Shown here in pieces: positions 16,467 through 25,567 of a DNA stretch of 64,000 bases. Made by a program: the position numbers and the translations under genes. Every line of letters starts with the position of its first letter. The first letter of the stretch is position 1. The stretch is taken from the NCBI GenBank assembly GCA_934746515.1, contig CAKVFH010000006.1, positions 1 through 64,000 of the forward strand, written 5' to 3'. The DNA comes from an uncultured Clostridia bacterium. Its GTDB lineage: Bacteria; Bacillota; Clostridia; Christensenellales; UBA1242. Below the pieces are notes generated by a model that did no database searches, had not been told where the DNA came from, and saw only the letters and a list, made by a program, of their open reading frames with translations.

Positions 16467-17101
16467 TGAAAAATTTAATTTTAGATTGTTCATGTGGAAT
16501 GAATGTTTATGTTCAGTTTGATGAAAAAGTATTTTCAAAAATCGATGTAACGCAAAATAAACATACTGATGAAATTTTGAATGTTGTTGATGAATTGTTG
16601 AAAGAAGCAAAACTTAACATAAAGCAAATTGATAATATTTGTGTTTGTGTTGGACCTGGATCATTTACTGGTGTGCGAGTTGCAATTTCAATTGCAAAAG
16701 GTCTTTCGCTTGGAACAAAAGCAAAAGTTTTTGTGCTTTCAAATTTTGATGTGTTTGATGTTCAAGACAAAACTTGCCATTTGGTTTTGGATGGTTTTTC
16801 AGATTTTATTTATGTTAGAACTGTTGAAAATGAGAGTGTAAAAGACGAATGTTTGTCTGTTGAAGACTTTGCAAATAAACAAAAAGAAACAAAGTTTAAT
16901 GTTTATGTCGCAACTGAAAAAGCGCAAAATATGTTAAAAAAATTTGAAATTCAATCATTTTTTGCTCAAAATAATATAATTTCTGCGTTTAATAAAAAGA
17001 TTGAAACAAAAGAAAATTCCGAGTTGAATCAAATTTATCCGGTTTATCTTCGTGCTTCACAAGCTGAAATAGAAAGGGCTAAAAAACTTGGTGTAAACTA
17101 A
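16466..17101 (+). CDS. tsaB: TsaB, tRNA threonylcarbamoyladenosine scaffold protein
   Basis: 211 residues of the ASKHA fold. The diagnostic VGPGSFTGVRVAISIAKGL block is at about 64-82, after an N-terminal LILDCSCG strand. TsaB is the non-catalytic partner of TsaD. The overlap with tsaE and the following rimI reproduce the common tsaE-tsaB-rimI order; tsaD is not in this window. Confidence 0.94.
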   Translation: MKNLILDCSCGMNVYVQFDEKVFSKIDVTQNKHTDEILNVVDELLKEAKLNIKQIDNICVCVGPGSFTGVRVAISIAKGLSLGTKAKVFVLSNFDVFDVQDKTCHLVLDGFSDFIYVRTVENESVKDECLSVEDFANKQKETKFNVYVATEKAQNMLKKFEIQSFFAQNNIISAFNKKIETKENSELNQIYPVYLRASQAEIERAKKLGVN

Positions 17102-17132
17102 TTTTTTGTGTTTTAAGTGTTTATAAAAAATT

Positions 17133-17570
17133 ATGGAAGAAAAAATAAAAATAGAAAAATTGAATTTAAGAGATGTTGAAAATGTCTTTGAAATTGAAAA
17201 GACATTTTTTGATGTGACAGAAAAAAATTCAATTTTGGGAGCGCTTAAAAGTGATACGCTCTATTATTTCGTTTTGAAAAATAAAAATGAAGTTGTTGGT
17301 TTTTTGGAATGTTCTATTGTTTTGGATGAAGCTGAACTTTATGAAATTGCAATAAAAAGTGAATTTCAGGGGAAAGGTTTTTCAAATTATCTTATGCGAT
17401 TTTTTATAGATTTTTGCAAAGAAAAAAATGTTAAAACAATTTTTTTGGAAGTGAATACAATAAACAGTAAGGCTATTTCACTTTATAAAAAATTTGGTTT
17501 CAAAGAGTATAGTGTTAGAAAAAATTATTATGGCAATAGTGATGCTATTTTAATGAGATATGATGGATAG
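17133..17570 (+). CDS. rimI: GNAT acetyltransferase, RimI-like
   Basis: 145 residues. The acetyl-CoA-binding motif is GKGFSNYLM (~84-92, fitting Q/RxxGxG/A), followed by the GNAT motif B segment LEVNTINSKAISLYKKFGFKE. RimI acetylates the N-terminus of ribosomal protein S18 in other bacteria; paralogues differ, so the substrate is inferred from position after tsaB. No ribosome binding site is visible; TATAAA at 17122-17127 ends 5 bases before the ATG. Confidence 0.8.
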   Translation: MEEKIKIEKLNLRDVENVFEIEKTFFDVTEKNSILGALKSDTLYYFVLKNKNEVVGFLECSIVLDEAELYEIAIKSEFQGKGFSNYLMRFFIDFCKEKNVKTIFLEVNTINSKAISLYKKFGFKEYSVRKNYYGNSDAILMRYDG

Positions 17571-17586
17571 TGTAATTTCTTTGTAA

Positions 17587-18312
17587 ATGAATTATTTAAA
17601 ATTTGGTAGTTCAAAAAACTTTATAGTTTTTCTGCATGGCTGGGGCGCTGACTTAAATTCTTTTTTGTGGCTTAAAGATTATTTTGCAGATGATTATTCA
17701 TTGTTGTTTGTTGATTTTGATGGGTTTGGAAAGTCGCCTGAACCAAAAACTTCTATGTGTGTTTCGGATTATGTTAAAAATTTGAAACAACTTTTGGATG
17801 AATTTGAGATTGAAAAATTGACTTTTGTTGCACATTCTTTTGGTGGAAGAGTTGCAATAAAATTTTTATTTTTTTATCAAAATGATTACGAAAAAACTTC
17901 TCTTTGTTTGGTGGATTCTGCGGGAATTTTGCCAAGGCGGAATTTGATTTATAATTTGAAAGTTGCAAGGTTTAAGCGTTTGAAAAAATTGGCTGAAAAC
18001 AAACCAGAATTGAAAATTAAACTTGAAAAATTCGGATCGAATGATTATAAAATTTTGAGCCCTGTGATGAAACAAACGTTTGTTAAGGTTGTTAATGAAG
18101 ATTTGTCGAAATTTGCAAAGTTTATTGATTGCAAAACCATTATTGTTTGGGGAACGAAAGATAAAGAAACGAAGCCGTATATGGCGAGAAAATTTAAAAG
18201 GTTAATCAAAAATTCAGATCTTGTTTTTTTAAAGGGAACTGGGCATTTTTCGTTTTTAGAAAAAAAAGAAGAATTTGTCATTATTCTTGACACATTCTTA
18301 AAAAACTTATAA
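17587..18312 (+). CDS. Alpha/beta-hydrolase
   Basis: 241 residues with the full catalytic layout: oxyanion-hole HGWG (~17-20), nucleophile elbow AHSFGG (Ser ~83), acid residue near WGTKDKET and His in GTGHFSF. Typical of small cytosolic esterases/lipases; the substrate is unknown. Sixteen bases after rimI and 19 before the murF-like gene. No clear ribosome binding site. Confidence 0.85.
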   Translation: MNYLKFGSSKNFIVFLHGWGADLNSFLWLKDYFADDYSLLFVDFDGFGKSPEPKTSMCVSDYVKNLKQLLDEFEIEKLTFVAHSFGGRVAIKFLFFYQNDYEKTSLCLVDSAGILPRRNLIYNLKVARFKRLKKLAENKPELKIKLEKFGSNDYKILSPVMKQTFVKVVNEDLSKFAKFIDCKTIIVWGTKDKETKPYMARKFKRLIKNSDLVFLKGTGHFSFLEKKEEFVIILDTFLKNL

Positions 18313-18331
18313 AATTTATCTGAGGTTATTT

Positions 18332-19987
18332 ATGAATATTTTACCATTGTTGGCAAATTCAGTTTTTGAAACAAAATTTGATTTTGTCATGTTTTCGATT
18401 ATTGCGGCAGTGTCTACTGTTTTAATGATTTTTGTTGGCTACAGACTTTTGCAAATGCTTCAACTGACTGGTTATAAGCTTAAGTCTTATTTTAAGTGGT
18501 TTAAAGAAACAAAATGCTCATACAATTCAAGGCTCTTCATGCTTGCGTTTTTGTCGTTTTTGTCAATGGCTTTAACCAATGTTTTGCTTGAAGATTTCTT
18601 TACTGGGAAAATGCACATTTTTTCATATTTCAGTATTTTGTTTTATTTGTTGTTCTGTTCAATGTTTATCATCAATCTGTTCAATGCTAAACAAAAAACA
18701 CCGCTTAAGTATACTAAACGAATGATTAGGCTTGTTGTTGTTTATACCATTTTGGTTGCGGCTGCTACTTGGGGCATAGAGTATATTGGTTATAAATATT
18801 TTCCACTTATTTCATTTGGACTTATAAGCATTGTTCCGTTGTTTTTGCCACTGTTTGTGTTTTTAGCATATTTTATAACTTGGCCAATCGAAAAAATGAT
18901 TTCAAATTCATACATAAAAAGAGCTAAAAATGAACTAAAGAAACATGAGAATTTGAAAATTATTGGCATTACTGGTTCTTATGGCAAGACTTCAGTTAAA
19001 AATATTTTATCGACAATTCTTTCTGAAAAATATAAGGTTTGTCCAACTCCAGCAAGTTATAACACTCCTTTGGGACTTGCAAAAACAATACTTTCTAATT
19101 TGTCAGAAAAAGATGAGATTTTTATTGCCGAAATGGGTGCAAAGCAAATTGGAGATATCAGTGAACTTTGCGCTATGGTTGAGCCAAGCATTGGTGTTAT
19201 CACTGGTGTTGGAAATCAGCATCTTTTGACTTTTGGTTCGGTTGAAAACATCGTTAAAACAAAAAGTGAGCTTGCTGAATTTGTAACAAATAATGGTGGC
19301 AAGGTTTACATAAACACAGACGGAGCGCTTGCGCAAGAGATTTATGAAAAATATCCAAACTCAACAGCTGTTTCTTTAAAAGAAAATATGTTTAATATTT
19401 CGGATATAAAAACAGGTAAAGATGGCTCAACTTTTGTTTTGACTGTTGATGGAAAGCAAAAAAGATGTAAGACAATTTTGCTGGGCGAACATAATATTTC
19501 AAACATAATTTTGGCTTGCTCGGTTGCTTTTGATTTGGGACTTTCACTTGATGAAATTGCGAAAGGCATTGAAAAACTGCGCAGTGTTCCACATAGATTG
19601 GAGATTATAAAATCTTCAAGCAAGTATACAATTATTGATAATTCTTATAATAGCTCGGTTCAGGGAAGTGAAGCAAGTATTGATGTTTTGTCAAAATTTG
19701 AAGGCAAAAAGTTTGTCATAACTCCTGGACTTGTTGAGCTTGGAAAAGAACAATTCAATGCAAATTTTGAATTCGGAAAAACTATGGCTAAGGTTTGCGA
19801 CTATGTGATTATTGATAGCACTATCAACTTTGACGCAATAAATGCTGGACTAATTTTTGCGGGCTTTAGCGAGGATCATATTTTGAGAGCTGGAAGCTTG
19901 TCGCAGGCAGTTTTGGTTCTTAATACCTTGGTTGAAGCTGATGATGTTGTTTTGTTTGAAAACGACTTGCCAGATAATTATTCATAA
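18332..19987 (+). CDS. murF: MurF-type D-Ala-D-Ala adding enzyme with N-terminal membrane domain
   Basis: 551 residues. Residues ~210-551 are a MurF-like Mur ligase: P-loop GITGSYGKTS (~211-220), ASYNTPLG, EMGAKQIGDI, VGNQHL, HRLEII, IDNSYNSS and TPGLVELGKEQ, all MurF signatures. The ligase joins D-Ala-D-Ala to UDP-MurNAc-tripeptide. Residues 1-200, where MurF normally has its ~80-100-residue UDP-substrate-binding domain, are instead about five hydrophobic helices (near 18-40, 63-82, 95-115, 127-150, 160-187). The enzyme should be membrane-bound. ddl, which makes its dipeptide substrate, is the next gene. Confidence 0.85.
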   Translation: MNILPLLANSVFETKFDFVMFSIIAAVSTVLMIFVGYRLLQMLQLTGYKLKSYFKWFKETKCSYNSRLFMLAFLSFLSMALTNVLLEDFFTGKMHIFSYFSILFYLLFCSMFIINLFNAKQKTPLKYTKRMIRLVVVYTILVAAATWGIEYIGYKYFPLISFGLISIVPLFLPLFVFLAYFITWPIEKMISNSYIKRAKNELKKHENLKIIGITGSYGKTSVKNILSTILSEKYKVCPTPASYNTPLGLAKTILSNLSEKDEIFIAEMGAKQIGDISELCAMVEPSIGVITGVGNQHLLTFGSVENIVKTKSELAEFVTNNGGKVYINTDGALAQEIYEKYPNSTAVSLKENMFNISDIKTGKDGSTFVLTVDGKQKRCKTILLGEHNISNIILACSVAFDLGLSLDEIAKGIEKLRSVPHRLEIIKSSSKYTIIDNSYNSSVQGSEASIDVLSKFEGKKFVITPGLVELGKEQFNANFEFGKTMAKVCDYVIIDSTINFDAINAGLIFAGFSEDHILRAGSLSQAVLVLNTLVEADDVVLFENDLPDNYS

Positions 19988-20065
19988 ATTGTAGCCTTAA
20001 TTTTTAGCATAGTCTTGAAAATCTTGGCGGTTAAGCAACAACAAAATTAAATTTAATAAAAACAT

Positions 20066-20106
20066 AAAAGACCTAGAAATTTTATTTTTTCGGGTCTTTT
20101 ATTTTT
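20066..20106 (+). terminator. Terminator after murF
   Basis: AAAAGACC (20066-20073) pairs with GGTCTTTT (20093-20100) around a 19-nt AT-rich loop, followed by ATTTTT. The intergenic region 19988-20204 holds otherwise only a TATAAT (20183-20188) likely to be the ddl -10 box. Confidence 0.7.
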
Positions 20107-20204
20107 GATTGTTTAATGTTGTTATTTTATAACTAATTTTATAATTTTGTGATGATGCAGTGCCAATAAAAATTTAGTTTCATATAATATTTTAGAGGTG
20201 TTTT

Positions 20205-21356
20205 ATGAAAAATGTTTTATTGGTTTTTGGTGGTGTGTCTTATGAACACGATATTTCTATTGTGACAGCATTTCAGATTTATAAAAAAGCGCGACTAAAT
20301 GATGTTTCGCTTAAACTTTTTTATGTTTCAAGAGACGGAAAATTTTATATTTGCGATGAGAAAAAAGTTACCATTTCGGACTTTTCAAAAACGAAGTTTT
20401 CGGGGAGTAATCGTGGGATTAGAGAAGTTGTTTTTGTTAGTGGTGAAAAAGGAAAACTTTTTGTAAAAACACACTTTGGCTTAAAGGAAATTTTTGATGC
20501 AGATGTTGCTATTTTTGCGTGTCATGGTGGTGATGGTGAAAACGGCAAGCTTGTTACTATTTTTGAAAATCAGGGCATTGCATGTTCTGCTGGTTCGTCT
20601 GATGCACTTGCGGTTTGCATGGATAAATTTTTGTTTAAGTCGATTTGCAAAGGACTTAAAATTCCAGTTGTATCCGGATTTAAAATTTCTAAAACAGAAT
20701 TTGCAAACAATAAAGATGTGATTGCTCGAAATCTTGCAAGACTTGGATTTCCAGTTATTTTAAAGATTAACTCCGGCGGAAGTTCAATCGGTTTATTTAA
20801 AGCTAACACAATTGAAGAATTTACCGAAAAGATTAAGCAGGCGTTCGAATTTGATGAAATGGTGGTTGCTGAAAAATTTATCAAGAACACGCGTGAATTT
20901 AATGTTGCAATTTTGGGTGATGAACAAAACTTTGAGATTTCGGAAATTGATGAGCCATTAAAAAACAATGATATTTTGACATTTGCAGATAAATATTTGT
21001 CTGGTGCAAAATCAAGCAAGGGTGAGAAAGGTTCAATGTCTTCAATTTTAAGAAAAGCTCCAGAAAATTTATCGACACAAAATGTTTTGAAAATGAAGAA
21101 GATTGCAGAGAAGATTTTTATTAAGCTGGGGCTTTATGGGGTGATTAGAATTGACTTTTTGTTTGATGAATTGAATGACAAAATTTATGTTTGCGAAGTC
21201 AATTCAATACCTGGGTCGCTGGCATATTATTTCTTCAAAAAGAACAGAATTATTACAAATGATTTGATTGAAAAGTTGATTGCGGTCGCAGAAAAAAATT
21301 ATAAAAAAGATAAAATAAAACAGGAATTTATGGTTGATATTTTAAGTAAAAAATAA
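20205..21356 (+). CDS. ddl: D-alanine--D-alanine ligase
   Basis: 383 residues, ATP-grasp fold. N-terminal FGGVSYEHDIS, the HGGDGENGKL loop, and ATP-grasp elements KINSGGSSIGL and RIDFLFDE; the C-terminal EVNSIPGS carries the metal and oxyanion residues. Makes D-Ala-D-Ala for MurF, encoded just upstream. AGAGGTG precedes the ATG. It ends in its own terminator. Confidence 0.95.
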   Translation: MKNVLLVFGGVSYEHDISIVTAFQIYKKARLNDVSLKLFYVSRDGKFYICDEKKVTISDFSKTKFSGSNRGIREVVFVSGEKGKLFVKTHFGLKEIFDADVAIFACHGGDGENGKLVTIFENQGIACSAGSSDALAVCMDKFLFKSICKGLKIPVVSGFKISKTEFANNKDVIARNLARLGFPVILKINSGGSSIGLFKANTIEEFTEKIKQAFEFDEMVVAEKFIKNTREFNVAILGDEQNFEISEIDEPLKNNDILTFADKYLSGAKSSKGEKGSMSSILRKAPENLSTQNVLKMKKIAEKIFIKLGLYGVIRIDFLFDELNDKIYVCEVNSIPGSLAYYFFKKNRIITNDLIEKLIAVAEKNYKKDKIKQEFMVDILSKK

Positions 21357-21384
21357 TTCGTTAATTTAACGAATTATTTTTTTG
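21352..21384 (+). terminator. Terminator overlapping the ddl stop codon
   Basis: AATAATTCGTT and AACGAATTATT (21352-21362 with 21368-21378) form a long AT-rich stem followed by T residues. The stop codon lies in the 5' arm. Confidence 0.8.
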
Positions 21385-21414
21385 TATTTTTCTGCTATTT
21401 TTGCTTATTTTGTT

Positions 21415-21442
21415 TTGTAAAAAAAAGTGGTTAATGTATAAT
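21415..21442 (+). promoter_or_regulatory. Promoter of the acidic-protein/DUF1538/PII operon
   Basis: TTGTAA (21415-21420), 16-bp spacer, TATAAT (21437-21442), about 30 bases before the ATG. Confidence 0.55.
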
Positions 21443-21471
21443 GATATTAGTATTAAACTCAAAGGTTTCCT

Positions 21472-23640
21472 ATGAATAATTTTTTTAACTCTAATTCAGA
21501 TTTTGATTTATTTAAAAAAGCTTTGCGTTCTACTAAAAATGAGCCGGTTGTTATCAATATCTTGTCAAACGACAGCAGTTTGAAAGAAGGTGGCGAGGCT
21601 GACGAAACCGTCAATATGGATAGAAAGCAAATGAGTTCGAAATTTCAAGCGTCTCCGTTTGATAAATTTTTTGGTCCACGAAAAAAGAGAACAGATCCTG
21701 TTGATATGAAGGATTTTTCTGCTTGGAAAAATAAGAACTACAGAGAAAGTGAAAAACAAATCGATGAGACTCCAGAAGAAGCAACAAGATTTTCATTTAG
21801 TGATTTCTTGAATTCTAAAACCAAAACTGAAAAGTATAATGACGAAGATAAATTAAAATCAGAATTGCAAAAACCTATTGATCAAATATCGGCTGGCGAT
21901 GAAGACTATAAAAAGTTTTCGCTTGACAGTTATTTGACCAAACTTGAACAGGAAACTAAAGTTAAGAAAGATTTTGAACAAACTGAAGACCTTATTGGTG
22001 GCGATAATGATGATATGCTGATGAGTCGAAATGAAGATCAAGATGAAAACTTTATGGATGACTCTGATGTTGCAATTGAAGATGTTGTGCATGGTGAAGA
22101 TGAAGTTTCTGGTGAAAAATTTGCCTTTGATAGAGAAGAACTTGACAGCGTTAAAGCAAGACTTGAAAAAATGGATCGCGAGTCGGAAAAAGGGAAAGAT
22201 AAGCCAACAACAAAAGTTATTTCTCAAGACGAAATCAATGAACTTAAGGGCGGAGAAGATGATGATTTTAATCTTGACAAACTTGGTATTGAAGATGATA
22301 TTGAAAGAGTAAATAAAAAAATTGATTCACTTAACAAAGTTTTGTCGGCAACAGGTGATGGTGAAACAGAAACACCTAAAGTTGAACATAAGAAATTTTT
22401 TGAAGTCAACAAAAACTTTGATGATAGTGAAGAAAACAAAAAAGGCGATTCTTCAAATAAAGAAGCAATTGGTTCATCTTTGAAGGACATGCTTGAAAAA
22501 GTTGATGATCTTGAGACAAAGGTTGATGAAAAAATTGCCGATAAAAATGAAGAAAGCGATAAAGGTGATAGCACTGAAGAAGGTACAGAAGAAGGTGTTG
22601 TTAAACCTGAAATAATTGATGGTGCAGTTGCAAAAGATGAAGATATTGAGCCTTCAGATGAACAGTCTGATGAAGATAATTTTGTCGATAAAGTTCCTAT
22701 TCCAGAAGAAAAATCAGATATTGAAACTGCTGATGAAACAGATGAGAACACAGAAGATTCTTCTCAAGACGATGTGAATGAACATAATGAAGAAACTTCG
22801 CTCAAATCTAAAATCAATAAGGATTCTGAAATTTTAACAAAAGCAGACCTTAATGATATGAGAGATGAAATCATTGATAAATTTTCAGAATTGCACAGTA
22901 ATTCAGCTGGTGCCCATCAAGCATATCCAGCCGTTGATGAATATGGAAATCCATACATGGCTCAAACAACCACTCAACCTTATGGTGCAGGCTATGATCA
23001 ATTTAATGGTGTGGGCGTGGTTCAAAATCCACAACAAAATGAGCAATTGGTTCAACAGCAAACTGATTTGCAAGCAAAGATTGTTGAGCTTATTGAACAA
23101 AATAAGAAAGCAGATAACGATGTTGCTGAAAAACTTAAACAAGCTGAACTTGAAAAGCAAAGGGTTGCTCAAGAATATGAAACAAGACTTCGTGAGCTTG
23201 AAGCTTCAATGCAAAAGAGAGAAGAAGAAGCAAAGCAACAAGCTTATATTGAAAGACTTAAAAATGACATTAAGTTTAAAAAGTCAGAAACAAAGCATAA
23301 ACTTCGTGAAGAGCAGATTAGAGAAAGCGAAAAAATGCTTTCTGAAAATCAGCTTGCAAGTGAAAAACTCAAATCAGAGCTTAAAAATAGTTTGAATGTT
23401 TCAAATCTTGAAATGGATAAAAAACTTCTTGAATGCGTGAATAGATTGCATAAGTCAAAGATTCCAGAAAAGGAAGTTGTTGAACAAGAAGAGCCAGAAG
23501 AAATTGAAGAAAAGCCAAGAACAAGGGCTAGAACTTCTACTGCTAGAAGAAAGACTTCAACAGTAAGGTCAAGGATGAGAACAAGAACGCCAAGAAGAAA
23601 GATTGATAGTGATATTATTGGCGGAATAAATTTTGATTAG
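21472..23640 (+). CDS. Large acidic coiled-coil protein with arginine-rich tail, unknown function
   Basis: 722 residues, no recognised family, no signal peptide or transmembrane segment. Residues 1-470 are very rich in Asp, Glu, Lys and Ser and look largely disordered. Around 479-525 is a Gln/Tyr/Pro/Gly-rich stretch (YGNPYMAQTTTQPYG). Residues ~523-660 form a long predicted coiled coil (Glu/Lys/Gln/Leu). Residues ~682-718 are a basic tail full of Arg-Thr and Arg-Ser pairs (RTRARTST, RSRMRTRTPRR), ending DIIGGINFD. First gene of a four-gene operon, 15 bases before the DUF1538 gene. A nucleic-acid- or membrane-tethering scaffold is conceivable but unproven. Confidence 0.8.
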   Translation: MNNFFNSNSDFDLFKKALRSTKNEPVVINILSNDSSLKEGGEADETVNMDRKQMSSKFQASPFDKFFGPRKKRTDPVDMKDFSAWKNKNYRESEKQIDETPEEATRFSFSDFLNSKTKTEKYNDEDKLKSELQKPIDQISAGDEDYKKFSLDSYLTKLEQETKVKKDFEQTEDLIGGDNDDMLMSRNEDQDENFMDDSDVAIEDVVHGEDEVSGEKFAFDREELDSVKARLEKMDRESEKGKDKPTTKVISQDEINELKGGEDDDFNLDKLGIEDDIERVNKKIDSLNKVLSATGDGETETPKVEHKKFFEVNKNFDDSEENKKGDSSNKEAIGSSLKDMLEKVDDLETKVDEKIADKNEESDKGDSTEEGTEEGVVKPEIIDGAVAKDEDIEPSDEQSDEDNFVDKVPIPEEKSDIETADETDENTEDSSQDDVNEHNEETSLKSKINKDSEILTKADLNDMRDEIIDKFSELHSNSAGAHQAYPAVDEYGNPYMAQTTTQPYGAGYDQFNGVGVVQNPQQNEQLVQQQTDLQAKIVELIEQNKKADNDVAEKLKQAELEKQRVAQEYETRLRELEASMQKREEEAKQQAYIERLKNDIKFKKSETKHKLREEQIRESEKMLSENQLASEKLKSELKNSLNVSNLEMDKKLLECVNRLHKSKIPEKEVVEQEEPEEIEEKPRTRARTSTARRKTSTVRSRMRTRTPRRKIDSDIIGGINFD

Positions 23641-23655
23641 ATTTTGGGGCGCTAG

Positions 23656-25191
23656 ATGAAATTTTTAAAAAGAGTTAAAGAAACTTTTTTAGCATTATTA
23701 CCGATTGTGGTAATAGTGCTTTTTGTGCATTTTTTCTTTTATAAATTTGATAGAGAAGTCCTTGTAAAATTTTTAGTGGCTGTTGTGATTGCTAGTTTTG
23801 GTGAAGCACTTTTGCTGTTTGGCATTGATTCAACCATCATGCCAATGGGTGATTTGATGGTGCAATCTGTAAACAAGGCGTCAAGACTTGTTGTATTTAT
23901 TATTTTTGCTATCGCGTTTGGAACTTTTGCAACAATTGCTGAACCTGATGTTTCTGTTTTTAGCGGACAAGTTGTTAGCAATGGTGTGAATATTTCAAAA
24001 AATGTTTTGGTGTTTTTGATAGGTGCTGGTGTTGGCATTGCAATTGCATTTGGTGTTATTAGAATTATCAAAAATATCGACATTAAGTTTGTTTACTTAT
24101 TTATCTTTGCTGTTATATTCTTGCTTTGCACACAAGTGCCAAGTGACTATATTGCACTTGCGTTTGATGCAGGTGGTGCGACAACTGGAATCATTACTGC
24201 ACCTTTCTTGCTTGCAATTTCATCAGGTGTGTCAAACAAAATGTCTAAAAACGACAATAAAGAAGTGTTTGGTATGGTTGGTATCGCTTCACTTGGACCA
24301 ATTATTTCATCACTTTTAGCGTTTATATTCTTAAATAAAACATCTGGTGGAGCAAATGAAGTTTCTGCGGCAAACATTTCAATATTTTTGTCGGTGTTAA
24401 AACAGACAACACTTGCAATTGTGCCACTAACATTGATATTTTTTGTTTATGATATATTGTTAATTAAACTTCCTATTGGAAAAAAACTTTCGCTTTTATT
24501 GGGATTGAGTGTTACATTTGTTGGACTTTATTTGTTTTTGTTTAGCATTGACTTTGGAATTTCAGAGATGGGTACAGCAATTGGAATGTTCATTGAAACT
24601 CTGTCAACGCCTACCGTTGGTCTATTTTGTGTTTTAATTGGATTTGTTATTACTTTTTCAGAACCTTCAGTTGTTGTGCTTGCAAGACAAGTTCAAGGTG
24701 CAACAAAGGGCAATATTTCAAGTGTGGTTGTTTTGATTTCAATCGCAATTTCAATGGCACTTGCAATCTTGGTTGCAGTTTTAAAGATTGTTTATCAAAT
24801 CAATTTCTTCTATGTTGTTTTGGTTGGATATTTGATAGCTCTTGCGTTAATGTTCTTTGTGCCATCATTGTTCACTGGTCTTGCGTTTGACTCGGGCGGT
24901 GTTGCGTCTGGTCCAATGACATCTGCATTTTTGCTTCCAATCATGATTCAATTTGCTTCATCAAAAGCGAATGCTCTGTCTGGTTTTGGAATTATTGGTA
25001 TTGTTTCGGTTTCACCAATCATTGTGCTTCAACTTTTGGGTTTTGTATATAAGTTAGAACTAAATAAAAAAGAAATGCAAGATAGAAAGAGAGCGCTCAA
25101 AGTTTCATATACTGTTGAGATGTATTCAAACATTCAAAATCTTGAAAACGAATATAAAAATTTAAGCAGGAAGAATAAAAATGAAAAATAA
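23656..25191 (+). CDS. DUF1538 integral membrane protein (internally duplicated)
   Basis: 511 residues, about 12 hydrophobic segments. Two homologous halves are visible: AFDAGGATTGIITAPFLLAI (~168) against AFDSGGVASGPMTSAFLLPI (~410), and AEPDVSV against SEPSVVVLARQV. DUF1538 proteins are widespread presumed transporters of unknown substrate. Two PII-like genes follow, the first overlapping this stop by 11 bases, which suggests gating by a PII-type regulator as in AmtB-GlnK; this is inference. Confidence 0.85.
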   Translation: MKFLKRVKETFLALLPIVVIVLFVHFFFYKFDREVLVKFLVAVVIASFGEALLLFGIDSTIMPMGDLMVQSVNKASRLVVFIIFAIAFGTFATIAEPDVSVFSGQVVSNGVNISKNVLVFLIGAGVGIAIAFGVIRIIKNIDIKFVYLFIFAVIFLLCTQVPSDYIALAFDAGGATTGIITAPFLLAISSGVSNKMSKNDNKEVFGMVGIASLGPIISSLLAFIFLNKTSGGANEVSAANISIFLSVLKQTTLAIVPLTLIFFVYDILLIKLPIGKKLSLLLGLSVTFVGLYLFLFSIDFGISEMGTAIGMFIETLSTPTVGLFCVLIGFVITFSEPSVVVLARQVQGATKGNISSVVVLISIAISMALAILVAVLKIVYQINFFYVVLVGYLIALALMFFVPSLFTGLAFDSGGVASGPMTSAFLLPIMIQFASSKANALSGFGIIGIVSVSPIIVLQLLGFVYKLELNKKEMQDRKRALKVSYTVEMYSNIQNLENEYKNLSRKNKNEK

Positions 25192-25558
25192 AAATTCTAA
25201 AAAATATGTTATTGTTCCGCAACGATTTCATCCAACACAAATTGGTGAACTTTCAATGTTTTGTGTTGTGATAAGAGAAAATAAGCTTGATGATTTGTTT
25301 GAGTTTATTGTCAATAACGGCGGACGAGTTGTTTCGGCAATTCCATGTTCTGGGATATCAAAAAACTCTTTTGATAATATTGTAGATGGCTATAAAAAAG
25401 ATTTCTATTTTGTTGTTTCAATGTGTCAAGTTGAGATTGTTGATATTTTGATGCTAAACTTGTGCAGAACTTTTGAGATAAATAAAAGGGGTAATGGTAA
25501 AGCATTTGTTGTTGATGTTCTTGGTTACATGGGTGCTAAAGGACCATTTGTTGAATAA
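25181..25558 (+). CDS. PII-superfamily (GlnB-like) regulatory protein, first copy
   Basis: 125 residues with the PII ferredoxin-like pattern: first strand ELSMFCVVIRENKLDDLFEFI, and the B-loop/strand RGNGKAFVVDVLGYMGAKGP corresponding to GlnB GDGKIFV. The stretch where the T-loop would be is short and lacks the uridylylation Tyr context, so classical modification is unlikely. It starts inside the DUF1538 gene and is probably translationally coupled. Likely a ligand-sensing partner of that membrane protein. Confidence 0.78.
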   Translation: MKNKNSKKYVIVPQRFHPTQIGELSMFCVVIRENKLDDLFEFIVNNGGRVVSAIPCSGISKNSFDNIVDGYKKDFYFVVSMCQVEIVDILMLNLCRTFEINKRGNGKAFVVDVLGYMGAKGPFVE

Positions 25559-25567
25559 GGAGAGAGT

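Noticed and set aside
22224..22751. Reverse-strand Ser-rich ORF of 175 codons
   Set aside because: It is the mirror of the Asp/Glu/Lys-rich acidic gene; no ribosome binding site or family.
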